From Ralstonia soli (GTDB taxonomy: Bacteria; Pseudomonadota; Gammaproteobacteria; Burkholderiales; Burkholderiaceae), in NCBI RefSeq assembly GCF_023955655.1, contig NZ_JAMXHT010000006.1, positions 372,001 to 436,000 of the forward strand: a stretch of 64,000 nt of DNA, in the 5' to 3' direction. The translations under genes were made by a program, and so were the position numbers. The notes beneath the pieces are model-generated. The model saw only the letters and a program-made list of their open reading frames with translations. It had not been told where the DNA came from and did not search any database. Each line of letters starts with the position of its first letter. The first letter of the stretch is position 1. Of the stretch, positions 28,320 to 38,134 are shown one piece after another.

Positions 28320-29291
28320 ATGGAGTTTTTCCGCATCCGCCGCGACATTCCGTTCATGAAGCACGCGTTGGTCCTCAACGCGCTGTCGTTCCTGACGTTT
28401 ATCGCCGCTGTCTTCTTCCTGTTCCACAAGGGGCTGCACCTGTCGGTGGAGTTCACCGGCGGTACGGTGATGGAAGTCGCGTACACCCAGGCCGCCGATC
28501 TGCCGAAGATCCGCGGCGACGTTGAAAAGCTCGGCTATGCCGACGCCCAGGTGCAGAACTTCGGCACCTCGCGCGACGTGATGATCCGCCTGCCGCTCAA
28601 GAACGGTCCGGACGGCAAGCCCATCGCCTCTGCCGTGCAGAGCCAGCAGGTGATGACAGCCCTGAACGCCGCCAACCCCGACGCCAAGCTGCAACGGGTG
28701 GAGTTTGTCGGCCCGCAGGTCGGCAAGGAACTCGCCACCGACGGCCTGCTCGCGCTGCTGTTCGTGGTGATCGGCATCGTGATCTATCTGTCGATCCGCT
28801 TCGAGTGGAAGTTTGCAGTGGCGGGCGTGATCGCCAACCTGCACGACGTGGTCATCATCCTGGGCTTCTTCGCCTTCTTCCAGTGGGAGTTCTCGCTGTC
28901 GGTGCTGGCGGGGGTGCTGGCGGTGCTCGGCTACTCGGTGAACGAATCGGTGGTGATTTTCGACCGGATCCGCGAAGCGTTCCGCAAGTACCGCAAGATG
29001 AACACGCACGAAGTGATCGACCACGCGATCACCAGCACCATCTCGCGCACGATCATCACCCACGGCTCGACCGAAATGATGGTGCTGTCGATGCTGGTGT
29101 TCGGCGGCCCGACGCTGCACTACTTCGCCCTGGCGCTGACGATCGGTATCCTGTTTGGTATCTACTCGTCGGTGTTCGTGGCGGCTGCGCTGTGCATGTG
29201 GCTGGGCGTCAAGCGCGAAGACCTGGTCAAGTCCGATAAGAAGGCCGGCGGCCCGAAGGAAGACGATCCGAACTTCGGCGCGCAGGTCTGA
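28320..29291 (+). CDS. secF: Protein translocase subunit SecF
   Basis: A 323-residue SecF with one N-terminal helix (LVLNALSFLTFIAAVFFLFH), the motif VEFTGGTVMEV and a five-helix C-terminal core including GYSVNESVVIFDRIREAFRK and ISRTIITHGSTEMMVLSML. It partners SecD in the inner membrane. A strong terminator follows at 29325-29352, closing the queA-tgt-yajC-secDF transcription unit. Confidence 0.97.
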   Translation: MEFFRIRRDIPFMKHALVLNALSFLTFIAAVFFLFHKGLHLSVEFTGGTVMEVAYTQAADLPKIRGDVEKLGYADAQVQNFGTSRDVMIRLPLKNGPDGKPIASAVQSQQVMTALNAANPDAKLQRVEFVGPQVGKELATDGLLALLFVVIGIVIYLSIRFEWKFAVAGVIANLHDVVIILGFFAFFQWEFSLSVLAGVLAVLGYSVNESVVIFDRIREAFRKYRKMNTHEVIDHAITSTISRTIITHGSTEMMVLSMLVFGGPTLHYFALALTIGILFGIYSSVFVAAALCMWLGVKREDLVKSDKKAGGPKEDDPNFGAQV

Positions 29292-29324
29292 GCACCCTGC
29301 GGCTCACCCCTCTCGGCACAAGGA

Positions 29325-29352
29325 AGCCCCGCAATCGCGGGGCTTTTTCTTT
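29325..29352 (+). terminator. Intrinsic terminator after secF
   Basis: AGCCCCGC (29325-29332), AATC loop, GCGGGGCT (29337-29344), then a T-rich run to 29352. Textbook rho-independent structure. Confidence 0.93.
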
Positions 29353-29687
29353 GGCAGTGCGCCGAAACCGCGGCGACGCCGTCGTGGAAATGCATTGCCA
29401 AATGGTGCCTGCGGATAAGACTTTTCCGATGTCGGAAAGCGAGATGATCCCGCACAGTGTCGGCTAGACGCGCCACATCGTTGCACCGGCCGATTCGCTC
29501 GGCCGTTCCGTACGACAGCGACAGATCGTGACCTCAGAGAGCGCAACGCTCGCCTGGTCCGGCCGCCTATCGGCCCTCTCCTGTCCATGCTCCCGGCTTT
29601 CACTGCACACCAATGCGGCACGTCATGTTCGGCAGTGGTTTTCCTCACCGTTGGAAAAGCCGTTGCAGATTTCGAAAGGACAGGCCG
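29353..29687. other. 335-base gap upstream of the molybdo-hydroxylase operon
   Basis: No credible gene is seen. A perfect inverted repeat TTTCCGA-TG-TCGGAAA lies at 29423-29438 and is a candidate operator for the operon that starts at 29688. An AAGGA ribosome site precedes that start. No convincing -35/-10 pair was found. Confidence 0.5.
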
Positions 29688-30938
29688 TTGAGAACCCTAC
29701 TCCCCGCAATACTCGCGCTGTTGAGCACCATCGGCATCGCCAGAGCCGCCCCGCCAGCACCAGATCAAACGCTGGTTGAGCGCGGGCGCTACCTCGCGCA
29801 GGCCGCCGACTGCGCCGCGTGCCACTCCGCCAAAGGCAAGGCGCCCTTCGCGGGCGGGCTGAAGATGAACGCGCCGGTGATCGGTGCGATTTACACGACC
29901 AACATCACCCCCGACCCCGAGACCGGCATCGGGCGCTACACCGAACAGGAGTTCGCGCGCGCATTGCGCGAAGGCGTGGCAAAGGATGGGCACAACCTCT
30001 ATCCGGCCATGCCGTACCCGTCTTACGCCAAGGTCTCGAATGACGATGTCTCCGCCTTGTATGCGTATTTCATGCTGGGCGTGAAGCCCGTGCACCAGGC
30101 CAACCGCGCGCCGGATGCCCCCTGGCCGCTGACAATGCGCTGGCCGCTGAAGCTATGGAACATGCTGTTCCTCGAAGACAGGCGTTTCGCGCCAAGTCCT
30201 GACAAGAGCCTCGAATGGAATCGCGGCGCCTATCTGGTGCAGGGCCTCGGCCACTGCGGAGCGTGCCATACGCCGCGCGGCATTGCGTTCCAGGAACTCG
30301 CCCTGGATGACCGCGGCAGCCAGTTTCTGTCTGGGGCCGCGCTGGACGGCTGGTTCGCATCCAACCTGACCGGCAATGCGACGACGGGCCTCGGCAAATG
30401 GAGCGGCGAAGACATCGCTCGCTTCCTCAAGACCGGCGCCAACACGCACGCTACCGCCTTCGGACCGATGACGGACGTGATCAACAACAGCACGCAGTGG
30501 ATGTCCGACAAGGACCTCGCCGCGATTGCCGTGTATCTGAAATCGTTGCCGGCCTCGGGCGCACCGACCGCGCCCGCAGGCACTGTCGACCCGGCCACGA
30601 TGGCACATGGCGCGCAGGTCTACCAAAACTTCTGCGTGGCCTGCCACCTGCCGAACGGCAAGGGCACAGCCCCGTGGCTGGCGCCGCTCGCAGGCAACCC
30701 CAACGTGCTGGAGCCCAATCCGCTCTCGCTCATCAACGTGACTCTTAACGGCACGCCAGCGCTCGTCATCGACGGCATTCCGGCGCCCTACCCGATGCCC
30801 GCGCATCGCCATGCGCTCAGTGATGCGGATATCGCGGCCGCGCTGACATTCACGCGCAACAGCTGGGGTAACCACGCACCGGCAATTACGGCAAACGACG
30901 TCACCAAGCTGCGCCAGCAAACCGGAAACGACCAATGA
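29688..30938 (+). CDS. Exported tri-haem cytochrome c subunit of a molybdo-hydroxylase
   Basis: A protein of about 416 residues with a signal peptide (RTLLPAILALLSTIGIARA) and three c-type haem sites: CAACH, CGACH and CVACH. This is the layout of the cytochrome subunits that accompany membrane-linked alcohol or aldehyde dehydrogenases. The frame is open further upstream, but TTG 29688 has AAGGA eight bases before it and gives a clean signal peptide, so a TTG start is likely. It overlaps the 2Fe-2S gene by ATGA and should carry electrons from the molybdenum enzyme to the respiratory chain in the periplasm. Confidence 0.92.
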   Translation: MRTLLPAILALLSTIGIARAAPPAPDQTLVERGRYLAQAADCAACHSAKGKAPFAGGLKMNAPVIGAIYTTNITPDPETGIGRYTEQEFARALREGVAKDGHNLYPAMPYPSYAKVSNDDVSALYAYFMLGVKPVHQANRAPDAPWPLTMRWPLKLWNMLFLEDRRFAPSPDKSLEWNRGAYLVQGLGHCGACHTPRGIAFQELALDDRGSQFLSGAALDGWFASNLTGNATTGLGKWSGEDIARFLKTGANTHATAFGPMTDVINNSTQWMSDKDLAAIAVYLKSLPASGAPTAPAGTVDPATMAHGAQVYQNFCVACHLPNGKGTAPWLAPLAGNPNVLEPNPLSLINVTLNGTPALVIDGIPAPYPMPAHRHALSDADIAAALTFTRNSWGNHAPAITANDVTKLRQQTGNDQ

Positions 30939-31408
30939 CGGCTACGACCCTCTCCCCCATCACCTTGCACGTCAACGGCAAGGCAGTTGACATCAAGGCA
31001 GCGCCGGAAACCCCGCTGCTGTACGTACTGCGCGACCAGTTGCACCTGAAAGGCCCGCGTTTTGGCTGCGGGCTCGGACAGTGCGGCGCCTGCTCCGTGC
31101 TCATCGATGGCGCGGTACAGCGCTCGTGTGTGCTGCCGGCTGCTGCAGTGGGCGGCCGTGCCGTCACGACGCTGGAAGGCATGGGCACGCCCGCCAAGCC
31201 GGACCCGCTGCAACAGGCCTTCGTCGATGAGCAGGCGGTGCAATGCGGCTACTGCATCAACGGCATGCTGATCGCCGCACGCTCGCTGCTGAACAGCAAC
31301 CCGAAGCCGACCGAAGCACAGGTCAAGGAAGCCCTCGCCTCCAACCTGTGCCGATGCGGCACGCACATGCGGATCGTCCGCGCCATCCTCAAAGCCAGCG
31401 AGGCCTGA
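30935..31408 (+). CDS. 2Fe-2S subunit of a molybdenum hydroxylase (isoquinoline 1-oxidoreductase alpha type)
   Basis: A 157-residue protein with two [2Fe-2S] motifs: the plant-ferredoxin type GCGLGQCGACSV (residues 44-55) and the second VQCGYC...NLCRCGTH. No export signal; it is probably carried across the membrane by the Tat-targeted large subunit. Such subunits pass electrons from the Mo centre to the cytochrome. Operon order is cytochrome, Fe-S, Mo subunit, with an ATGA overlap before and zero gap after. Confidence 0.93.
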   Translation: MTATTLSPITLHVNGKAVDIKAAPETPLLYVLRDQLHLKGPRFGCGLGQCGACSVLIDGAVQRSCVLPAAAVGGRAVTTLEGMGTPAKPDPLQQAFVDEQAVQCGYCINGMLIAARSLLNSNPKPTEAQVKEALASNLCRCGTHMRIVRAILKASEA

Positions 31409-33673
31409 ATGCGCGTCAATGATTCCACCTCATTCTCCCGTCGGCACTTTCTCAAGCAAGGCGCCGCGCTTGCCATCGGGTTCTCCTTCTCGGGGCTGGC
31501 CGTCGCCCGCGTCCTGGGCGAGATCACGGAAGCCGATGCCACGCCGGTCGCCAAGGCCAAATCCGTTGACGGCACGCGGGTCGATGCCTTCCTTGTGCTG
31601 GAAGGCGACGGCACGCTCACGCTGTATACGGGCAAGGTCAACCTGGGTACAGGTAACACCACCGCGCTCGCGCAGATGGCTGCTGAGGAACTGGAATTTC
31701 CGATCGGCCGCGTTCGCGTCGTGCAGGGCGACACGGCCATGACGGTTGACCAGGGCGCCACCATCGGTTCGCTGTCCATTTCGAACGCGGGTATCCAGTT
31801 GCGCCAGGCAGCCGCCACCGCCGCCGCTGCCATCCGCGAGGTGGCCGCGCGCGCCTATCGCATCGCGCCGACGGAGGTTCGCCTTGAAAACGGTGCCGCC
31901 TTCCGGGGCGCGGCGGACAAGCAAGGCACGCCTTATCACCGGCTGCTTGGCGCGCACCCGCTGGCGCTCAATCTCGATCCCAAGGCGCCGCTCAAGTCGA
32001 CCGGCAATTACAAGCTCGTGGGCAAGCCGGTCAAGCGCGACGACGTGCGCGCGAAAGTCTTTGCCGACTTCACCTTCATGCATGACGTGAAGGTCGACGG
32101 CATGGTGCATGCGCGTGTCGTTCATCCCAATGCGTATGGAGCGCAGCTGGTGAGCGTCGACGACACGCACGCGAAGAAGGTGCCGGGCTTCCTGCGCACG
32201 GTGCGCGTCGGCAATCTGCTGGCGGCCATCGCCTCCGATGAATGGGCCGCGATCCAGAGCGCCCGCGCGCTCGAGGTGACGTGGTCTTCGTGGTCGGGCC
32301 TGCCCGAGCAATCGAAGCTCTACGATGCCGTGCGCGTGCTGCCGCTACACGATCAAGGCAAGGTCCTGGAGCGCGGTCATGCGAGCGACACGATCAGCAA
32401 GGCCAGTCAAGGCAAGACGGTACGCGCAACCTACGCCTGGCCGTTCCAGACCCATGGCTCCATCGGACCGTCCTGCGCGATCGGCGACTACCGCGACGGC
32501 AAGCTGACGGTCTGGTCGGCCACGCAATCGCCGCACCTGACGCGCGACCAGATCGCCAGGATGCTGAAGATGGACAAGGGCGATGTACGGCTGATCTACG
32601 TGGAAGGTGCCGGCTGCTATGGCCGCAACGGCCACGAAGATGCCGCGGCCGAAGCCGCGCTGCTGTCGAAAGCCATCGGGCGCCCCGTGCGCGTGCAGTG
32701 GATGCGCGAAGACGAACACGGCTGGGACCCGAAAGGCCCGCCTGTCATCTCGGACATGGTGGGAGCTGTGGACGATGAGGGCCGCATCCAGGCGTGGCAG
32801 TACACCTCATGGGTGCCGTACCGCGCCTCGGGCAGCGTGGACGTGCCGCTGCTGGCGGGCGAACTTGTCCGCGCGTCGACGCTAGCCGACGTGCCGGATA
32901 ACCCCGGTGGCATGGAATTCAACATGGTCTCGCCCTACGCCATCCCGAACGTGAACGTGGTGGTCAACCGCTACGCGCGCTCGCCGCTGCGGCCAGCGTG
33001 GCTGCGCGGCCCGGGGCGCCTTCAGCACACGTATGCCAATGAGTCCTTCATGGACGAACTGGCGGCTGCAGCCCACGCAGACCCGATCGCGTTCCGGCTA
33101 CGCCATCTGAGCGAACCGCGCCTCAAGGCGGTGGTCGAGGCACTGGAAAAGCGCTCGGGCTGGGTGCGCCGGCCCTCGTTCTCCACGCGGCCCGGCGGCA
33201 ACATTGCGCGCGGGCGCGGCATGGCCTGCGTGCGCTACGAGCCGAACAACGCCTACGTGGCAGCAGTCATCGAAATCGAATTGGACCGCACCACCGGCGT
33301 CATCCAGGTCGGCAAGGTGACCGTGGTGCACGACTGCGGCCTGGTGGTGAACCCGGATGGCGTGCGCAACCAGGTGGAAGGCGAAGTCGTCCAGACGATC
33401 AGCCGGACGCTGTTCGAGGAAGTCAACTTCTCGGCATCGGCCGTCACGAGCGTCGATTGGCTCACGTACCGGTTGCTGAAGTTCCCGGAACTGCCTTCGC
33501 AGGTGGATGTGGTGCTGCTCGATCGGCCGGATGAACCTCCCGTGGGAGCAGGCGAACCGGCATGCGCGGTCATTCCATCGGCCATTGCGAGTGCCGTGTA
33601 CGACGCTGTGGGCATCCGGCCGCGCACGCTTCCATTCAGCCCTGCGTCGATTCGCGAACTGCTGAAGTCGTAA
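31409..33673 (+). CDS. Molybdopterin-binding large subunit of an exported hydroxylase/dehydrogenase
   Basis: A 754-residue xanthine-dehydrogenase-family large subunit of the isoquinoline 1-oxidoreductase beta type. A twin-arginine signal is seen at the N-terminus (SFSRRHFLKQGAALAIGFSF). Mo-cofactor contacts are recognisable in WPFQTHGSIGPSCAIGDY, and the catalytic Glu lies in PPVGAGEPACAVIPSAIA near residue 715. The likely reaction is oxidation of an aldehyde or N-heterocycle in the periplasm; substrate not readable. A bidirectional terminator (33694-33710) follows. Confidence 0.93.
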   Translation: MRVNDSTSFSRRHFLKQGAALAIGFSFSGLAVARVLGEITEADATPVAKAKSVDGTRVDAFLVLEGDGTLTLYTGKVNLGTGNTTALAQMAAEELEFPIGRVRVVQGDTAMTVDQGATIGSLSISNAGIQLRQAAATAAAAIREVAARAYRIAPTEVRLENGAAFRGAADKQGTPYHRLLGAHPLALNLDPKAPLKSTGNYKLVGKPVKRDDVRAKVFADFTFMHDVKVDGMVHARVVHPNAYGAQLVSVDDTHAKKVPGFLRTVRVGNLLAAIASDEWAAIQSARALEVTWSSWSGLPEQSKLYDAVRVLPLHDQGKVLERGHASDTISKASQGKTVRATYAWPFQTHGSIGPSCAIGDYRDGKLTVWSATQSPHLTRDQIARMLKMDKGDVRLIYVEGAGCYGRNGHEDAAAEAALLSKAIGRPVRVQWMREDEHGWDPKGPPVISDMVGAVDDEGRIQAWQYTSWVPYRASGSVDVPLLAGELVRASTLADVPDNPGGMEFNMVSPYAIPNVNVVVNRYARSPLRPAWLRGPGRLQHTYANESFMDELAAAAHADPIAFRLRHLSEPRLKAVVEALEKRSGWVRRPSFSTRPGGNIARGRGMACVRYEPNNAYVAAVIEIELDRTTGVIQVGKVTVVHDCGLVVNPDGVRNQVEGEVVQTISRTLFEEVNFSASAVTSVDWLTYRLLKFPELPSQVDVVLLDRPDEPPVGAGEPACAVIPSAIASAVYDAVGIRPRTLPFSPASIRELLKS

Positions 33674-33687
33674 AACGGCCCGATAAC

Positions 33688-33718
33688 AAAAAACCCCGCA
33701 AATTGCGGGGCTTTTTGT
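33688..33718. terminator. Bidirectional terminator between the molybdo-hydroxylase operon and yceI
   Basis: CCCCGCAA (33694-33701) and TTGCGGGG (33703-33710) pair perfectly, flanked by an A run on one side and TTTTTGTTT on the other, so it works for both convergent units. Confidence 0.92.
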
Positions 33719-33730
33719 TTGCCGTGTCGC

Positions 33731-34327
33731 TTATTGCATCGCGACGCTGGCGTCCTGCTTCAGGCCTTCGACCTGGATCCGCAGCTTGGTTTCCATGTTG
33801 AAACCGTAAGCCTTGCCGTAGTCGAGGCCGAACTCGTCGCGCTTGAACTTCATTTCTGCGTCGGCACCGCACACTTCACGCTTGAGCATCGGGTGCGGCA
33901 TGCACTTGAACGCGTCGATTTCCATCTTGACCGGCTTGGTCACGCCGCGCAGCGTGAGCTGGCCTTCGGCTTCGGTCGGCACGTCGCCCTTGAACTTGGT
34001 GAAGTTGCCCTTGAACGTGGCGGTCGGGTACTTGGCGACGTCGAACAGATCGGCGCTCTTGGCGTGCTCGTTCATCTTGGTCAGGCCGAAGTCGATGCTG
34101 TCGGTCTGCACGGTCACGTCGATGGTGCCCTTCTTGGCTTCGCGATCCAGCGTCACGGTGCCGCTGGACTTCTCGAACTTGCCGCGCCACTTCGACAGAC
34201 CCCCCATGTGGTCGGCTTCGAAGCTCGGATAGGTGTGGCTCGGGTCGAGCTGATACGTGGCCGGCGCGGCAAACGCGGCGGTGGCGGCAACAGCCGACAG
34301 TGCGGCAACGAGGGTACGCAATTTCAT
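33731..34327 (-). CDS. YceI-family periplasmic protein (copy 1)
   Basis: A 198-residue protein with a signal peptide ([20 protein letters not shown]) and the YceI lipocalin-like barrel: [20 protein letters not shown], then [18 protein letters not shown] and [16 protein letters not shown]. YceI barrels bind long polyisoprenoids such as ubiquinone precursors. Two Cys ([15 protein letters not shown]) could form a disulphide. It is the last of three genes with a second YceI protein and cytochrome b561, on one strand. Confidence 0.93.
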   Translation of the reverse strand: MKLRTLVAALSAVAATAAFAAPATYQLDPSHTYPSFEADHMGGLSKWRGKFEKSSGTVTLDREAKKGTIDVTVQTDSIDFGLTKMNEHAKSADLFDVAKYPTATFKGNFTKFKGDVPTEAEGQLTLRGVTKPVKMEIDAFKCMPHPMLKREVCGADAEMKFKRDEFGLDYGKAYGFNMETKLRIQVEGLKQDASVAMQ

Positions 34328-34392
34328 GAGAGCTCCTGCGGATAAAAGCGGCACACGAGGGCCGAAAAAAACGTTGGGGTTGAGACTGACGC

Positions 34393-34965
34393 TCACTTCT
34401 TGGCGATGACGACGCGGAACTTGATCGTCACGTCGTCCGAGACGACCGACGTATCCTTCCATTCGCCGTCACCGACCTTGAACGCATTGCGCTTGACGGG
34501 CAATGCGCCTTCGAAGACCTGGTTGGCGCCTTCCTGCTTGAAGGTGAAGGGTGCCGTCACATCTTGCGTGATGCCCTTGATGGTCAGCTTGCCGACCACG
34601 TCCACCTTGCCGCCCGCGCCCGGCTTGAATGCCGACGATACGAACGTTGCCTTCGGATACTTGGCGGTGTCGAACCAGTCCTTCTTCTTCAGTTCGTCGT
34701 TGTATTCCTTGCTGCCCACGTCGACGCTGGTCACATCAATGTCGACCTTGGCCGTGGACGCGGCTACGTTGGCCGGGTTGTAGTTCACGACGGCGTCGAA
34801 CTTGCCGAACTTGATGTCCATCGGCACGCCGAGCTGCTTGCCGGTGGCGCTGACGCTGCTCTTGCCGGCATCCACCTGGGTGGTGGCCGACACCGACACG
34901 GCAGCGATCGACAGCGCGGCGGCAGCAACCAGAGCGACAGCGCGGGGGCGCACAAAACGTTTCAT
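34393..34965 (-). CDS. YceI-family periplasmic protein (copy 2)
   Basis: A 190-residue exported YceI protein (signal [18 protein letters not shown]). Barrel landmarks are [38 protein letters not shown] and [18 protein letters not shown]. It is clearly a diverged relative of the neighbouring YceI rather than a recent duplicate; identity by eye is limited to motifs. It lacks the Cys pair of copy 1. Lies between copy 1 and a cytochrome b561 gene. Confidence 0.92.
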   Translation of the reverse strand: MKRFVRPRAVALVAAAALSIAAVSVSATTQVDAGKSSVSATGKQLGVPMDIKFGKFDAVVNYNPANVAASTAKVDIDVTSVDVGSKEYNDELKKKDWFDTAKYPKATFVSSAFKPGAGGKVDVVGKLTIKGITQDVTAPFTFKQEGANQVFEGALPVKRNAFKVGDGEWKDTSVVSDDVTIKFRVVIAKK

Positions 34966-35043
34966 CTTCAGACTCCTTCGGTCAGGCCGGGCCTCGCCGG
35001 CAATCTTGGTCAGGATGGGACAGCGCAGAATCAGCGCACGAAT

Positions 35044-35625
35044 TCAGCGCAAGAAAGGCAGCATGCGGCGCAACGTGCCGTCGCGATCGACGACGTGATG
35101 CTTGAGCGCCGCCAGGATATGCAGCACAACGATGGTCGCCATGGTCCAGTTCAACCACTCGTGCGCGGCTTCAAAGACTTCCTTGAGCGCATCGCTCTTG
35201 TCGAACGGCATGGGCATTTCCCACACGCCAAGGTAGACGACCTTGATACCGGCTGCCACGCTGAGCAGGTAGCCGGTGACCGGCACGGCCAGGATCAGCA
35301 GATACAGGACGAAATGCGCGCCCTCGGCGGCCTTGTGCTGCCACTTGGGCATGCCTGCCACGGGTGCCGGGGCCGGATGCGTCAGGCGCCACAGCACGCG
35401 CAGCGCCGCAAAGATCAGCACCGTGATGCCGATCCACTTGTGATACGAGTACAGCTTGAGCTTGGTCGGCGTAAAGCCGGGGATGTCGGTCATGTACAGA
35501 CCGAGCCCGAACGCCGCGAAGATCAGCAGCGCAATGATCCAGTGCAACGCGATCGCGGGCGCGCCGTAAGCGCCATCATCTGCGGCGCTGCGCACGGCTA
35601 GGTTCGGTTGGGCAGCTTGTGACAT
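35044..35625 (-). CDS. Cytochrome b561 family protein
   Basis: A 193-residue four-helix membrane protein of the CybB type. Haem-ligand His residues are visible in IALHWIIALLIF, YSYHKWIGITVL, GAHFVLYLLILAVP and ATIVVLHILAALKHH. Such proteins oxidise ubiquinol, often reducing superoxide, and in E. coli cybB and yceI genes also associate (yceJ-yceI). Here it heads a three-gene operon with two YceI proteins that likely bind the isoprenoid quinone or its precursors. Confidence 0.93.
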   Translation of the reverse strand: MSQAAQPNLAVRSAADDGAYGAPAIALHWIIALLIFAAFGLGLYMTDIPGFTPTKLKLYSYHKWIGITVLIFAALRVLWRLTHPAPAPVAGMPKWQHKAAEGAHFVLYLLILAVPVTGYLLSVAAGIKVVYLGVWEMPMPFDKSDALKEVFEAAHEWLNWTMATIVVLHILAALKHHVVDRDGTLRRMLPFLR

Positions 35626-35828
35626 CGGGTTCCCTCGGTTTGGAGACGCTCTCGGTAAGTGGGCGGCACCTGTCAGTCAGACCGCGGCGCCATCGATTTG
35701 TGCATTATTGGTGCGATCCGCCCAGGCAGGACGGCGCCAAGTTCACCAAGAAATTCAAATTTTTTGATGAATCGGCAGAATGGGGGCGACGCGGCAGAAT
35801 GACTATTCTACCGAGCCCAGATAGTAAA

Positions 35829-35862
35829 ACAGCCTCCTCCGTAACCGTACGGAGGAGGCTGT
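35829..35862 (-). terminator. Strong terminator after purB
   Basis: A 15-bp perfect stem, ACAGCCTCCTCCGTA (35829-35843) with TACGGAGGAGGCTGT (35848-35862), and a T run on the minus strand. It closes purB, whose stop is at 35894. Confidence 0.92.
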
Positions 35863-35893
35863 AATTGGGACAGCCACCAAATTTTCGAAACAA

Positions 35894-37513
<1,620 letters not shown>

Positions 37514-37515
37514 CT

Positions 37516-38124
37516 ATGAAACTGATCGGATCGCACGCCAGCCCGTACACCCGCAAGGTGCGCGTGGTCCTGGCCGAAAAGAAAATCGACTACCAGTTCG
37601 TGCTGGAAGACGTGTGGAGCGCCGGCACGCAGATCCACCAGTTCAATCCGCTCGGCAAAGTCCCGTGCCTCGTGATGGACGACGGTGGCGCGCTGTTCGA
37701 TTCGCGCGTGATTGCCGAATACGCCGACACGCTGTCACCCGTGGCGCGGCTGATCCCGCCGTCGGGCCGCGAGCGCGTGGAAGTGCGCTGCTGGGAAGCC
37801 CTGGCCGATGGCCTGCTCGACGCCGCGCTCATGCTGCGCATCGAACACACCCAGCGCACGCCCGAGCAGCGCAGTGAAACCTGGCTTGCGCGCCAGAACC
37901 ACAAGATCGACGAGGCGCTCAAGGCCATGTCGCAAGGCCTGGCCGACAAGACGTGGTGCAACGGCAACCACCTGACGCTGGCCGACATCGCCGTCGGCTG
38001 CGCCCTCGCCTACCTGGATTTCCGCCAGCCGCAGATCGACTGGCGCGAACGGCACGCCAACCTGACCACGTTCTACGCGCGCATGGAAAAGCGGCCGAGC
38101 TTCATCGAAACCCAGCCGCAATAA
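37516..38124 (+). CDS. Glutathione S-transferase
   Basis: A 202-residue cytosolic GST. The N-terminal thioredoxin-like domain starts MKLIGSHASPYTRKVRVVLA, with Ser as probable catalytic residue, and contains NPLGKVPCLVMDDG and DSRVIAEYAD (glutathione-binding Asp-Ser-Arg region). The all-helical C-terminal domain has HLTLADIAVGCALAYLDFR. It resembles E. coli YibF more than GSTs of known detoxification role. In-frame ATGs at 37510 and 37516 compete; the second matches the family N-terminus. Confidence 0.92.
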   Translation: MKLIGSHASPYTRKVRVVLAEKKIDYQFVLEDVWSAGTQIHQFNPLGKVPCLVMDDGGALFDSRVIAEYADTLSPVARLIPPSGRERVEVRCWEALADGLLDAALMLRIEHTQRTPEQRSETWLARQNHKIDEALKAMSQGLADKTWCNGNHLTLADIAVGCALAYLDFRQPQIDWRERHANLTTFYARMEKRPSFIETQPQ

Positions 38125-38134
38125 AGCGCCGTCG

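Noticed and set aside
25890-29120. Very long minus-strand open frame (over 1000 codons) opposite yajC-secD-secF
   Set aside because: The plus-strand genes are certain; the antisense translation is His/Arg/Gln/Asp-rich and matches no fold. It is a codon-bias shadow.
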